Assembly: GCA_964036045.1 (NCBI GenBank)
Contig: OZ038380.1
Coordinates: 68,742,186 to 68,806,185, forward strand
Direction of reading: 5' to 3'
DNA length: 64,000 nucleotides
Source of the DNA: Eutreptiella sp. 'Long Island Sound 2002'
Lineage: Eukaryota > Euglenozoa > Euglenophyceae > Eutreptiales > Eutreptiaceae
Shown here: positions 11,362 through 21,760 of the stretch, piece after piece
How the letters are laid out: each line of letters opens with the position of its first letter
How positions within the stretch are numbered: position 1 is the first letter of the stretch
Position numbers and translations under genes: made by a program
The notes under the pieces: generated by a model
The model's database searches: none
Told to the model about the DNA's origin: nothing
Seen by the model: only the letters and a program-made list of their open reading frames with translations

Positions 11362-12092
11362 TTGACTAAGAAGCAATTCCATAATGAAATTCCTCAAATT
11401 CCATTGTCCAAATTGCATGAAAGCAAGGCAAACAGAAATTGTTGGCTGATTGGCTTCACATGGGCACAGGGCATAAAACAAGGAAGCAGAGGTGGAGATC
11501 AGCTTAGATACCGCAAAACACAGAGCCATTCAAGGGGGAGGGCATGGAATACGCGTCGGCAGAGGCGAGCAAAAGAGTTCGAGCAAAAAAACAAAGGAAT
11601 TGAGAAAGATCTTCGACAAGGTGACCAACGCATTGCAAGAAAAGAAGAAAGACCTGCAGAAGGGAAGGAACAAACTGCAACCGGTCAAGAGGCAATTGGT
11701 TGGAAGCCAGTCTCTTGCAACTCCGACAAAAAAGCTGCAAAGAGGCTGGTTGACAATCAAAGCCAAGAGAGAAGCAAAAGAGAACGGAGATGCCATTGCA
11801 AAAACCAGGTGAAGCAAAATCCTTGGGGAGAGAAGCTGGAATAAAACCTGCTGCCCGGAGGCGCAAGAAGCTGCACGAGCTATACAATCTGCACAACATG
11901 AAGCACCTGCGCCACAAGACAACTTGGAAACCAGGCACAACGGCAACAGCAGCAACAAAGGGAACCTTCATCTCATACGCTGTCCGCCATGGTGAATTCA
12001 TCGGGTCGCAGCCGCAACAGAGACCGCCGAGATCTGCTTCTAATATTTTTGCACAACTCCCTACTTTGTTGCCAACGCAGCCCCAAGTCTGA
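11362..12092 (+). other. Purine-rich stretch with possible Lys/Arg-rich coding remnant
   Basis: Overlapping plus-strand frames (11362-11844, 11492-11812, 11790-12092) encode Lys/Glu/Gln-rich sequence such as KELRKIFDKVTNALQEKKKD, which could be a coiled coil. The opposite strand is open for 252 codons (12262-11504) but reads as hydrophobic, Cys- and Leu-rich antisense of the purine stretch. I cannot assign either to a family. It may be a frameshifted remnant or simply A/G-rich DNA. Confidence 0.2.
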
Positions 12093-12101
12093 GTCAGTTC
12101 T

Positions 12102-12807
12102 AGAAAGATGTCCTTGATTAGTGCCCTAATGATTTTGATGAAATCCTGCAGGTTTGTTGAAAATCCAAACCAAAGCAGTAAGTAGAGCAAGAACAGGATA
12201 TGGATCGAATCAATGATTAGTCTTGAAATCCGGTGTATCACAGAAGGGCTGCAGATAGACAAAGCAGGCTTAAGTACAAAGATTCAATCACAAGTGGATA
12301 AAACAAATGATTTTAAGTGAGAACTGGCCTGACTCTAGCCTCCAAGTTAGCATCAGACACTTCATGTGTATTCTTTTGGATGAAATGGTGTCTGTCAGGA
12401 ATATGGGGCAAAGGAGTTAGGCCAGAAACATAATATGACTTGGCCAAGCAACTGAATTCAGAAACAGTTAAAAGGTAGAACAACGATAAGTGGTAGAAAC
12501 AGTTGAGTATAGGGGTCTTGGGGTGGGGGACCACTAGGCTTAACCTCGAAGGCCTTAGGCATCAAATGCCTACTTTATTTCGGTATAACCTCCATCAAGG
12601 AAGATACCTCCGCTCAGTTGAGTGGTAGGGGTGAACTTCATGGGGGGCTAGGGTTAGAACCCTAGTTACTTTGAGAAAGTGTACTTTAGGCTTCAAAAGA
12701 GAGATAAAAATACTTAAGTAAGTCTTAGCCTCAACAAAAGGGTTGGAAGGGGGGCTTGGCCTGGATCATGCCCTCCAAGAATGACATGGCAGTGACTTTT
12801 TCTTACT
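12102..12807 (-). repeat. E2 3' LTR (706 bp)
   Basis: Aligns along its whole length, in reverse, with the E3 LTRs. The 5' terminus AGTAAG is at 12807 and the 3' terminus CTTTCT at 12102. It is preceded on the minus strand by a six-G polypurine tract at 12813-12808, as expected for a 3' LTR. The U3 palindrome CTAGGGTTAGAACCCTAG is at 12648-12665. Confidence 0.88.
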
Positions 12808-12813
12808 CCCCCC

Positions 12814-15660
12814 TAGCTAGTAGGACCAAGGAAAAAGGCTCAAATATCCCAAAACTAACTCAGAAAATGCGTTGAACCAACCAAAAACGTTCCTATCAAA
12901 TCATAGAAGCCGATCACACTGTAGGTACCCCCGAAAAACAGTGTAATGTACCGTGAAGGATGTCCTTTCGATGGGGCATTCCTCAAAGGTTGCCAGCGTG
13001 TGACAAACACTTTTGGTAAAAATTTGGGGGTAGTGGGGTTTGAACCCAGGACTCCCTCCCTAGAGCACACATGCTTGACCACTAGGGTACAGTCGAACGC
13101 TCTAATGCGAACTGCTATCGCTGCATAAACAGCGCTTCAGTAAACGTCCTGACCCAGGGCCAGGGCGGAGCAATACTCCCAATGGAGGACACAAATCTCC
13201 AGGAGCTGAAGAAAAAAAAAAACGGAACCAACAGGGAGCGAATCCTGTGGTTTAGCGAAGGGTATACCACTTAAGAAGTCAAATGGCCAAAAATTGACGA
13301 AACGACGTGACAAATCGTCAATTTTAGACTAAAATCTAAAGTCGCCAACAAGAGCAACAGAAATGGACTCCAGAAAAAGGTTTGCGCAAGCGCAAAGGGC
13401 TCCAGAAAAAGAAGATATGAGGCATACTTTTTAAAGGTCTAAAAGAAATTTTTGCACAGTTGCATCAAAATTTTTATAAACTTTGGGAAAAAGAATTGAA
13501 AAGAAACCCACAGCACAGAGCAGTCGGACAACCCACCTCGCAGGTATGTGAGTGTGTCATTTCACACGCATGCATTGCTTTCGTGTTGATTTCTTCCTTA
13601 AAACGTTGGGGTCGTCACCGCTGTGTTCGTTGGGGGTTCGGGGGTTCACCTCCTTTGCTCTGCACAGGTCAAATCAGACATGAAAGGTATGCGAAGCGAA
13701 TCGAGCGCGCACGTAGGGTTAGATTATGCGCTGTGCTCGCGATGCATGTGCCTAATTCTGGCATTCACACGTTGTGTCGCTTTCCCTGTGCCCCAATCCA
13801 CCCTCCTCCTCTCTTCACAGCTTAGAAAAGAAAGTGCTTGCTCGTGTTCGTGTTGCCGTAGCGCTAAAATAGGGTTGCTTAAAACGCTTAGGCTTGTTTT
13901 GCGCTGTGCAGTGCGCCATTCTCTCTCGTCTTTCTGCAGGGAACAAAGTAAGAAGAGCGTGCATGACAGACAATGCATTAATCCCTTAGGGTTGTTTATA
14001 ATTTGCCGGAGGATTGCTTAAGCGCTTAGGGTTGTTTTGCGCTCGTGTTACCTCCGGCATTCACATGATGCGTGGTGAGTAAGGTAGGCAAGCCAAGGAG
14101 GAGCTCACCTCTTGGTTGAGTCAAGCTATCGTTCGTTGTGTTGGGTATGAAGAGTGAAAAGAAGGTAGCAATGGAAAACCTGTGCATACCTGTGCATGCA
14201 TATGGCGGATTAAAGGGTAGGCCACGCGTGTTGCGCACGGTAAAACTCTTGTTTAGGTTACCCAAGGACTCCACCCTACGTTCTTTAAGGGAACGGGTGC
14301 AGTTCCTTAAGCTTGCTTGCTTGTAACCTGGTAAGTGGACAGTATATTGTAGGGCAGCCTGAGAAGCGTATAATACGTGGAGGCTGTGTTGGTTCCTCCG
14401 CCACTTGCTAGGTCCATTCGCCTTTGCTTTACAGGTGGGCAGGTGAGTGTGATTGGTGGAGCAGCAGTTGCCTTCGGCAACTTTGAAGTTTTCTGCCCAA
14501 GCTGAAACGGGCGCTGATGACACAATCAACAAACTGCAACTCCGCGGTGAGTGGCGAGTGCAGTCCGAGATCTTCGACATACACGCTGTGCACGCAAACT
14601 GAGCACTCCTTCCCTCCAAGCCCTGACAGAGAAACGCGTAGTGGCATCCCTGTTAGGCCACATTTGCTTATTAGCGCTGCGTTCTCTTGTTCTTTCACAG
14701 GAGGGTCAATAGGGCCTGAGACCTCTTTGACATCAACCCCCAGTAGCGTGTGTAGATGTTAGGGTCAGCAAGCCTGGCAGGTGATGAGTGCAAGTGCTGA
14801 GTGCTCACCCTGCCTTCAAAGGCTGGTGCTGGCGTTGGCGAGTGTAGTGTAGTGGTGTCTCCTGTCCCGCGTGCTTCTCCACGTCGGCAGGGGAGGGCGT
14901 TAGCTTTTGGCCCTTAGAAAAATGGGCCTTTTTGTATGCCCTTAGGACACTTGGCCACCCCTCCCCTCTAGTAGGTGGGGCTTTTGCTGTGTTCCACCAA
15001 GGATAGGCGCGAGCACAGAAACTGGGCGCCATAGGAGTGGTAATGGTACCTGATTAGGACCTTCGGTCGACGTCAGCGAAGCCCGGTCTCCGGGAGCCAC
15101 GACAGGGAGAGAAGTGAGACACATACAGACATACGTAGCACACTTAGGGGTATGGTAAACCCTGTAAGGAAGGATAGAACCCCATGAGTCTGGACCATTC
15201 AGGGGTCCTAACTGTGGGCACGCTTGTCCCCAAGGAGGGTGGACACACCTTGCTTCATAACACCTTGCTTGTCATTCCCCCCTGGAGTAGTAAGCCACCG
15301 TTCTTCGTTGGCTCCCCAAGGTCATTATATCAAGGCTGTTCCCATGGCACACATGGTCAACAGGGCACACACCCGCTGGGTGGCTGCAAACCTGATAAGC
15401 GGCCATCTGGCTCACGCTGGTAACCACAGGCATGGGACTGCAGGGCACAGCCAGGGCAACTACAGTGCTCCGCAAGCAGCGGATTTGTAGGTGTTTGGAC
15501 CGCCGAACCTGATTAAGGGTGGGAGTTAGTACATTCACCGTAGCTGGGGCTCTCCACAAGTTTTGAACCTGTCCTGGCACACACTGAGTAGGTCTAGCTG
15601 TTCTGGACAAGAGTGCTCACCGCCCCTGGAGGGTTAGAAGACAGTCAGTACACTGACACA
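12814..15660 (-). other. E2 long noncoding 3' region
   Basis: About 2.8 kb between the pol stop and the polypurine tract. It is shared block by block, in order, with 33711-36217 (E3), 40553-42943 (E5) and 45420-48240 (E4), so it belongs to the element. I found no frame conserved among the copies, hence no env. It holds many AACCCTA/TAGGGTT motifs and a tRNA-like segment at about 13030-13095. Confidence 0.75.
13036..13095 (-). other. tRNA-like pol III box pair in the E2 3' region
   Basis: On the minus strand, TAGTGGTCAAGC (13084-13073) resembles a pol III A box. GGGTTCAAACCCC (13048-13036) matches the B-box consensus GGTTCRANYCC. Spacing fits a tRNA body, but I cannot fold a full cloverleaf with an acceptor stem. 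The same pair lies at the same place in E3 (35922-35971) and E4. It is probably a tRNA-derived segment fixed in the family. Confidence 0.45.
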
Positions 15661-15666
15661 GTGAAA

Positions 15667-17625
15667 TTAGCTTTTATTTTTCCGCTTGGACAGAGTCTCA
15701 GCACGGGTCAGTAACTGTCCCTCGTTCTCCTCAACGAGGGAGGAGCAGAAGATGGGGTTGATACTCCCATCTGGTTGTATAAAGGCGGACATCGGTTCCC
15801 AAGTCGCCTCAGGTAGCCCATAGCCATCCCATAGGATTAGGATTTTCCAGCCCTGCTTATGATCGTGGCGTGCAATACCTGCAACCACGTAGTAGCCATT
15901 GACTGCCATCTCATCGGCAGTCATCTCCTCGAGTTCGTCTGCCTCCTCTGGACTGGCACTGTTCTCTAGGTCGATACGCTCGACCTCACTGTCGCTGAGG
16001 GGCCATTGATCCCAGGACAAATCGTCAGGGGAGTGATAGTGCCGCAACTGTTTAGGCGCACAAAGCTGTTCACGACCTAGACGTGGACTGCACCTGACAT
16101 GGATCCTAGATCCATCTATCCTGATGATACAATAGGGCCCAAAATAAGGGTCCTGTAGACAGTTACGGGGCCAGGAGGGTAGGCGTGAATGGTGCACCAG
16201 AAGAAGGGGACCAACCTTGAAACTGGCAGGCCGCTGTAGGCGATTCCGTCGGTTTAGCTTACGGTCACGGATATGTCTCAGATTAGTCCCAGCCTCGTTA
16301 GCCATAGACTGCTTGTGTTCCAGCCCATCCCCAACAGGGCTCTTGAAGTCCTCAGGAAAGGGGGTTTCGAAGAACCAAGCAGGTCGTCCTCCATGAAACA
16401 GCTCGTGGGGGGTGAAACCAGTAGAAGAGCTCCTCTGAGAGTTCATGGTCAGCACTGCCCAGGGCACTAGGCGTACCCAGTCTTTGGTACGTTCCTGTTT
16501 CATCAGGACTCTCAGGTTCTGTTCCACCGCACGGTTTTGTCTCTCACAAAGAGAGTTAGACGTGTGGGTATAGGGCACACCTGAGGTTACTTCAACATTG
16601 AGGGCATTCAGCACTTGTTTGTACCATCCAGTGTCACTGCGGATGCGTACACCCTCATCAGAGCGCACCTGCTTGGGTGCTCCATAGGGTTCGAACCATT
16701 GTTCGACCAACATTTTCACAGTCTGGTCAAGTATGATTTTCTTATTGCAAGAGAATACAAGGGTGAAGCGAGACAGGCCACAGGTGACCACTAGGCAACT
16801 ATCATAGCCGCCGAAGCGAGGTAGGCCGTGGATGAAATCCACATAGAGAAGAGAGTTAGTACAATAGGGTATGGGTAAGGTGGAAAGTAGTCCCCTATCC
16901 TTACTGTCACTCTGCTTGCTGGCATGACAGCCACAAGCATCCACAATGGTCTGCATACGCGACCTCAGTTCAGTCAGGGTTAGACTAGAGTAGAAACACT
17001 CACGGAAGAAGTCCACTGAGCGATTAGCGCCAGTGTGACCTGAGCTGAGATGGGCCCACTGTAGACACCCCTCAAGTCGGGTCCCCGGTACGACAATACA
17101 GTCCTCGTGAATGACACAGGGTTCGAGACCAGTGCTTAGGGTCTGGAGAATTTCTTTATACTCTGATTGATAGTCAGTTAGGCTCCAACCCTCGAGAATT
17201 CCAGCAGTGCGCATGAACAGGTCAAGCTGGACATCCATAAGCTGGAAAGCTTCTTTGGCGGGTGCCTCAGAGGTCTCACCAATAAGCGCATCGAAGTTAT
17301 TGCGCGATATATAGTCAGACAGTTCACTTTTTATACCAGGGATATGATGGACTGTCAGCCTGAACTGGCTCAGGTAAGTCCGCCACCAATTTATTTTCGC
17401 TTTCTCCGGTGGTGGGCCCTTGTGAAAAAACTTCACCGGTTCCTGGTCACAGAGCCAGACAATAGGATTAGATCCCAATAGTCTGGACTGTGATGAGAGC
17501 ACCAACATACCGGCCAGGAGTTCCTGGTCGTAGGTGCTGTAATTGGAACGCGCTCGGTTGCATTTCCAGTTCCAGTGTCCCAGTGGCAGAAGTCGCCACT
17601 CACTGGTAGGATAGTCATGCTTCAA
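15667..17625 (-). CDS. E2 Pol C-terminus: RNase H end, integrase, GPY/F module, chromodomain
   Basis: Open for 652 codons and the longest intact copy of this part. RNase H ends with LSQFRLTVHHIPGIKS and YISRNNFDAL. The integrase zinc region has H-x4-H (HLSSGH) and C-x-C (ACGCHASK). The core has Asp in VDFIHGLPRFGGYDS, the SDEG motif and Glu in CERQNRAVEQ. The GPY/F module reads FGPYCIIRIDGSRIHV. A chromodomain follows (YYVVAGIARHDHKQGWKILI, WDGYGLPEATWEP), then a basic tail. The chromodomain would bind modified histone tails and steer integration, as in chromoviruses. A short deletion is present around the linker CVIHEDCIVVPG compared with E3. Confidence 0.88.
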   Translation of the reverse strand: MKHDYPTSEWRLLPLGHWNWKCNRARSNYSTYDQELLAGMLVLSSQSRLLGSNPIVWLCDQEPVKFFHKGPPPEKAKINWWRTYLSQFRLTVHHIPGIKSELSDYISRNNFDALIGETSEAPAKEAFQLMDVQLDLFMRTAGILEGWSLTDYQSEYKEILQTLSTGLEPCVIHEDCIVVPGTRLEGCLQWAHLSSGHTGANRSVDFFRECFYSSLTLTELRSRMQTIVDACGCHASKQSDSKDRGLLSTLPIPYCTNSLLYVDFIHGLPRFGGYDSCLVVTCGLSRFTLVFSCNKKIILDQTVKMLVEQWFEPYGAPKQVRSDEGVRIRSDTGWYKQVLNALNVEVTSGVPYTHTSNSLCERQNRAVEQNLRVLMKQERTKDWVRLVPWAVLTMNSQRSSSTGFTPHELFHGGRPAWFFETPFPEDFKSPVGDGLEHKQSMANEAGTNLRHIRDRKLNRRNRLQRPASFKVGPLLLVHHSRLPSWPRNCLQDPYFGPYCIIRIDGSRIHVRCSPRLGREQLCAPKQLRHYHSPDDLSWDQWPLSDSEVERIDLENSASPEEADELEEMTADEMAVNGYYVVAGIARHDHKQGWKILILWDGYGLPEATWEPMSAFIQPDGSINPIFCSSLVEENEGQLLTRAETLSKRKNKS

Positions 17626-17683
17626 GGAGCCATCACGGTTCAGTCCGCTAGTACGACAATGGCAGTGGGTTAGTTCAGCTGGG

Positions 17684-18617
17684 TTAAGCTCCTGCTATCG
17701 GTAGATCGTTCCACCCCCCCCGTACATCACTGGCATCAGTGATCAGGACTATTTCGCCCTTAGGGCGGGGTACTCCCAGGCAGTTGGAGGGGGCAATTTT
17801 CTTCTTCAACTCCTGGAAACACTCCTCCTCTCTGGCGGTCCACCTCCAGGGAGTAGTTTTCTTGATTAGGTCAGTGAGAGGGGCAGAGGAGTAGGTAAAA
17901 TTGTGGATTTGGCGCCTATAGAAGTTACAGGCGCCCACAAAACTCCTCTCGTCGCGTAGACCCTTCTTAGGGTCATCGCGAATCTGCATGTCCTGCAGGG
18001 GCTGCATCTTAGATGCGGCTGGTTTCCACCAGCCATACCCCCCGGCGAAACCCAAATACTCCATCTCCTCTTTCATGAACCCTCATTTCTCGAGTTTGAT
18101 TCGGAGATGGCTTTCCTGACAAACAATGAAAAATTCACGCAGGAGAAGGACATGGTCCTCTTGGGTATTGGTACCCAAACTCACGTCATCGATGTGGGCC
18201 TCCATTTCTGCACCTCGAGAAATGAAACTCTTGTACTAGAGGTCTGCGCCTCAGTATGTACAAAATTTTGTTCATTAGTTCCTGGTAGAGTGCTGGGGCA
18301 TTAGCCATCCCGAAAGGCATGACCTGCCACTTAAAGACACGACCCTTAGGTGTTATAAAAGCCAGCAGTTCCTGAGCTGCGGCGGTTAGGTCTACCTGCC
18401 AGAAACCACTGGGTTTGTCAATTTTGGTCTTGTACCGGCATTTGGCAATACGCTCCAGGGTATTTTCCATGTTAAGAATACTCCCTGAGTGAGGTTGGGT
18501 TTTCTTGTTGACCTCACCATAGTCAACAACCAATCGTAGGGCAATCGATCCTGGTTTCGCAACCAGGAAACAGGGACTGCAGTGATGGGGGTAGTCCCCA
18601 TTCTTATATTCTTTCAC
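17684..18617 (-). pseudogene. E2 RT and RNase H start, frameshifted
   Basis: Two frames cover RT. Codons at 18617-18186 give SPCFLVAKPGS, VVDYGEVNKKTQ, KIDKPSGFWQVDL and VMPFGMANAPALY. Codons at 18076-17684 give the thumb (MEYLGFAGGYGWWKPAASK), NFYRRQIHNF and the RNase H start LITDASDV. The active-site HIDD codons (18196-18185) fall in the gap between these frames. A frame shift in LVQEF just before HIDD, and another near 18090, disable it. Confidence 0.84.
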
Positions 18618-20027
18618 GGGGCCAGCATCAACACATTCCTGGATCTGGCGCTCGATTTCGGAGGAGCGGGGTAGGGACGACGCCTCAATCGCGTCTTCTC
18701 AAATTCAGGTTTCAGTTTCAGGTCCATCTGGACCAGTTTTTTACAGGAAAGAGGAGGTGGCAGGGCGCCGAACACCTCCTCATAGGTTAGGAGCAGTTTC
18801 TTCAGTCGAGGGTCAAGGTTAACACTCTCGATTTGCTGCAGGAAATCCTCCTCAGCATGGAGGTTGCTCTTTCCATGCTCCTTCTTTTTCTGCCGATCAG
18901 CAGTCTCGGCAGGTACTGAACCATCATCCCACTCAGGGGGACATTGCTGCCCATAGTGCAGAGAATACACTAGGGGTATCTCAGGGTCAGGCAGCGTGTG
19001 GAAATCATCAACCTCCTCAGAACAGATGGAGGATTTCCAGGTCTGTCTGAGGTATTGTAGCCGCTCTTGGCGCTCAATACCTTCGGCCTTCAGGTACAAC
19101 AGCCGTCGGAGTTCCTGAGTGTCATGCTCAGACAGTGGCATGTTATTAGAAGCAGGCCGCGCTACAGCATCAGGACTCTGGGCCACGGGTTCACCTGAGT
19201 GCATATGCTGCATGTGCAGCACCAATTTCCCAACAGGCGAAGTTGGTTCTGAGGTTGACTCTAGATCTACCTCCTCCAGCAACAGCTGGGCCAGGAAGGC
19301 ACTGTGTTTTAGTTCAACACAGCTGGGATCAACGGGTGGGATAGTGCTGGCGATCTCAGACAGTTGGTCGTCAGCATCCTCCTTTACAGCTGCAGGTTCC
19401 AAATAGCCATCGGGACATTCACACCCTGTAGGTGTGGCTGAACTGTGCTCAGAAGATCGTTTTTTGAGATCAGAAAGGGTCAGGCCACGACCTTTTCAGT
19501 AGCACCTGATCCAGATCACACAGGGGTACAGGATTGAGGGATCCATCGTCAATGGATAAGAAACTGGCCCACTTAGGGGCCTGCATAGCGGTGGCTGAGT
19601 CCTCAGGCACGTAAATGGGACCGTCGGGGAGTTGCACTCTTCCCACGGTCATTCGATCTAGCATACGGCGCCAATAAGCGTGTTCCACTGAGCAATTCCA
19701 GTCAGGGGTGCACATGACAACCCTTCCTCCCGCATAAGCGATTTTGGTTAGAACCTTCGCGAGCAGGGAGAAGGGAGGGTTAGTATACGCTAGGCCCATT
19801 GCTTTCCGGAATAAACGGAAAGCGTTGTTCAGATGTTTCGAGCAATACAACTGCATGATGTGCTGTTGTTGGCTCGCGAACAATTCCACCTGGATCTCAT
19901 CCAGAGTTACCTGAAGGGCCGCCAGTCCATTTTCAAGAACAAGACGGGCCAATTGGTAGTTTTCAGTACCATAGTTAGTCTTGGCTGCGTAGCGCAGCCC
20001 AGACGCTTTTTGTCCTGACAGCTCCAA
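18614..20027 (-). pseudogene. E2 Pol linker and RT N-terminus
   Basis: Frames 20027-19470 and 19402-18614 carry the family linker (MELSGQKASGLRYA, QQQHIMQLYCSKHLNNAF, VVMCTPDWN, then AFLAQLLLEEVDLES, EHDTQELRRLLYLKAEGIERQERL, LPDPEIPLVYSLHYGQQCPPEWDDG) and the RT lead-in VFGALPPPLSCKKLVQMDLK. Shifts near 19470-19410 and 18640 split it. The linker has no domain I can name. Confidence 0.78.
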
Positions 20028-20078
20028 AGGTACGGAGAAGAGCCCACTGCCAAAGTCGCATTGCAGAGAATAGGGGCA

Positions 20079-20405
20079 CTAGAGAGACAGCAATTTTACC
20101 TGCAGGTTTCTTCGCAGGAAGTCGGTGCCAATGACGATGTCAAGGGCGTCAGTGTCCAGCACTTTGCAGTGTTGGGTCACAGTTTCATCGCCAAGACAAA
20201 CAGTCACATGCACTCCCCCCAAGGAATGGATGGTACGCCCATCCCCTACTCTTATGGCCACTGTCTTAGTTTTCTTGAAAGTCTTTAGCAGGCGCCAGGC
20301 CACTATTGAAAGTGTTGCGCCGGTGTCAAGCACTGCTCGAAAAACTTGATCCCGGATTTTCACGAAGATCCGGAAAACCAAGTCCCCCACTTTGGAGCCG
20401 CCCCC
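20079..20405 (-). CDS. E2 aspartic protease
   Basis: The frame is open from the base after the gag TAG (20408-20406). It contains GGGSK, the active site VLDTGATLSIVAWRLL, the flap region DGRTIHSLGGV and the C-terminal strand IGTDFLRR. The active-site triad DTG is intact. It then meets a stop after VKLLSL, so the junction to the rest of Pol is broken. Confidence 0.85.
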   Translation of the reverse strand, partial: GGGSKVGDLVFRIFVKIRDQVFRAVLDTGATLSIVAWRLLKTFKKTKTVAIRVGDGRTIHSLGGVHVTVCLGDETVTQHCKVLDTDALDIVIGTDFLRRNLQVKLLSL

Positions 20406-20605
20406 CTACGCCTCAGCAGGGAATTTGACATCCACCCCTGCAGCCATGAGGGACTTGGCCAGCCAGGCCAGTCGCCTCTTCATGGAGTCATTCCCCTCAG
20501 GGAAGGCGTTATCCCCCTGTGGACGCTTCTTGGGGTCACCTTCAACAGGAGAGGGAGAAGTAGCGGGTTCTCATGAGCGCCTCTGGGGGTTTGTGGTTCC
20601 ACCAG
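20406..20605 (-). pseudogene. E2 Gag tail up to the UAG
   Basis: About 65 codons remain, ending VKFPAEA before TAG GGG GGC GGC TCC (TAG at 20408-20406). The Gly/Pro/Thr-rich stretch upstream is diverged, and similarity to CV ends at about 20605 in the satellite junction. The nucleocapsid knuckle and capsid are lost. Confidence 0.75.
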
Positions 20606-20609
20606 TAAA

Positions 20610-21760
20610 AACATACCATGCCGGCCCCACGCAACTGGCACCAACCGACACCAAAACAAGCAGGGCACCTACGCGCACAAGATCTGACTGCGCAAGCGCC
20701 CGCTGCAGCGCCAAGGAACAAACGCCAAACAAGCCAACCAAGAGGCGGCTAACACGACCGCGCACCAACAAAACCACTGCAGCGGCCACAACGTGACCAT
20801 GACCAGACCACACGGAAGCCGGCCAACACCAAACTGGCCGGACATGCATGGGTCAATACGGAAACGGCGTCCAACGGGTTGGCGACACCGTGGTGTGCCA
20901 CGCCCGCCGACCACCCTGCCCACGAACACAACAGAACACCGTAACTCTACCACTACGAACACGACCAACCAACGTTAGAGAACTACACTACACTACACTT
21001 GCACAAACCAAGACGCAACTAACCAGCACCGACACGGATGTGCCGGCTACACAGGCAGGATTGGACGATAACAGAACTGGCAGCAGCACGACGGAGCCCA
21101 CGCGAACCTAGCCAACCATGAGGCGGCCACGACCACCGCGCACCATCCACACCGCAGTTGCAGCCGCCACATGACCAAAAACAGACCACACGCAAGCCGG
21201 CCAACACCAAACCTGCCAGGCGTGCACGGGTCGAAACGGGAACGGCGTCCAACGGGATGGCAGCACTGTGGTACGCCACGTCCGCCGGCGACCATACCCA
21301 CGAACACAACAGAACACCGCAACTCTACCAATACGAACGCGGCCAACCAACGTTGACAAACTACATTGCACTACACTTGGACCAACCAAGATGCAACCAA
21401 CCAGCACCGACACGGACGTGCCGGCTGCACAAACAACATTCGGCGATACGACCACCAGCAGCAGCTCGACAGAACCCACACAAACCAAGCCTACCATGAG
21501 GCGGCCAAGACAACCGCGCACCAACCACACCGCAGCTGCAGCCGCCAATTGACCGTAAACAGACCACACGCAAGCCGGCCAACACGGAACCAGCCAGGCG
21601 TGCACGGGTCGAAAGGGGAAAGGCGTCCAACAGATTGGCGACACCGTGGTGCGCCACGCCCGCTGACGACCATGTCGACGAACAAAATCATGACTCTACC
21701 ATCACGCAACCAACCGACCAACATTAACAAACCACGCCGAACCGTTAAACGACCGACCAA
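20610..21760. repeat. 378-bp tandem satellite, about three copies
   Basis: The anchor AGACCACACG/AGACCACAC recurs at 20805, 21183 and 21561, giving an exact 378-base period twice. Between anchors the order CAAGCCGGCCAACAC, ACGGCGTCCAAC, CACGAACACAACAGAACACC, CCAGCACCGACACGGA, ACCATGAGGCGGCC recurs with substitutions. The first copy is partial at its left end, the third diverges after about 21700. Long open frames on both strands are by-products of the A/C bias. Confidence 0.85.

Larger units (their letters stand above)
12102..20605 (-). mobile_element. E2: CV chromovirus, 5'-truncated
   Basis: On the minus strand it runs from a gag tail (20605) through protease, RT, RNase H, integrase, chromodomain, the long 3' region and a 3' LTR. 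There is no 5' LTR. Similarity to CV ends at about 20605 inside the Gly/Pro-rich gag tail, exactly where a 378-bp satellite begins. The loss of the 5' end is probably a deletion or recombination, because LTR elements are not normally 5'-truncated on insertion. Confidence 0.9.

Noticed and set aside
11504-12262. 252-codon minus-strand frame, Leu/Cys/Phe-rich, possible membrane protein
   Set aside because: It is the antisense of a purine-rich stretch and runs through the E2 LTR end, so it cannot be a single old gene. Hydrophobicity follows from the pyrimidine bias.
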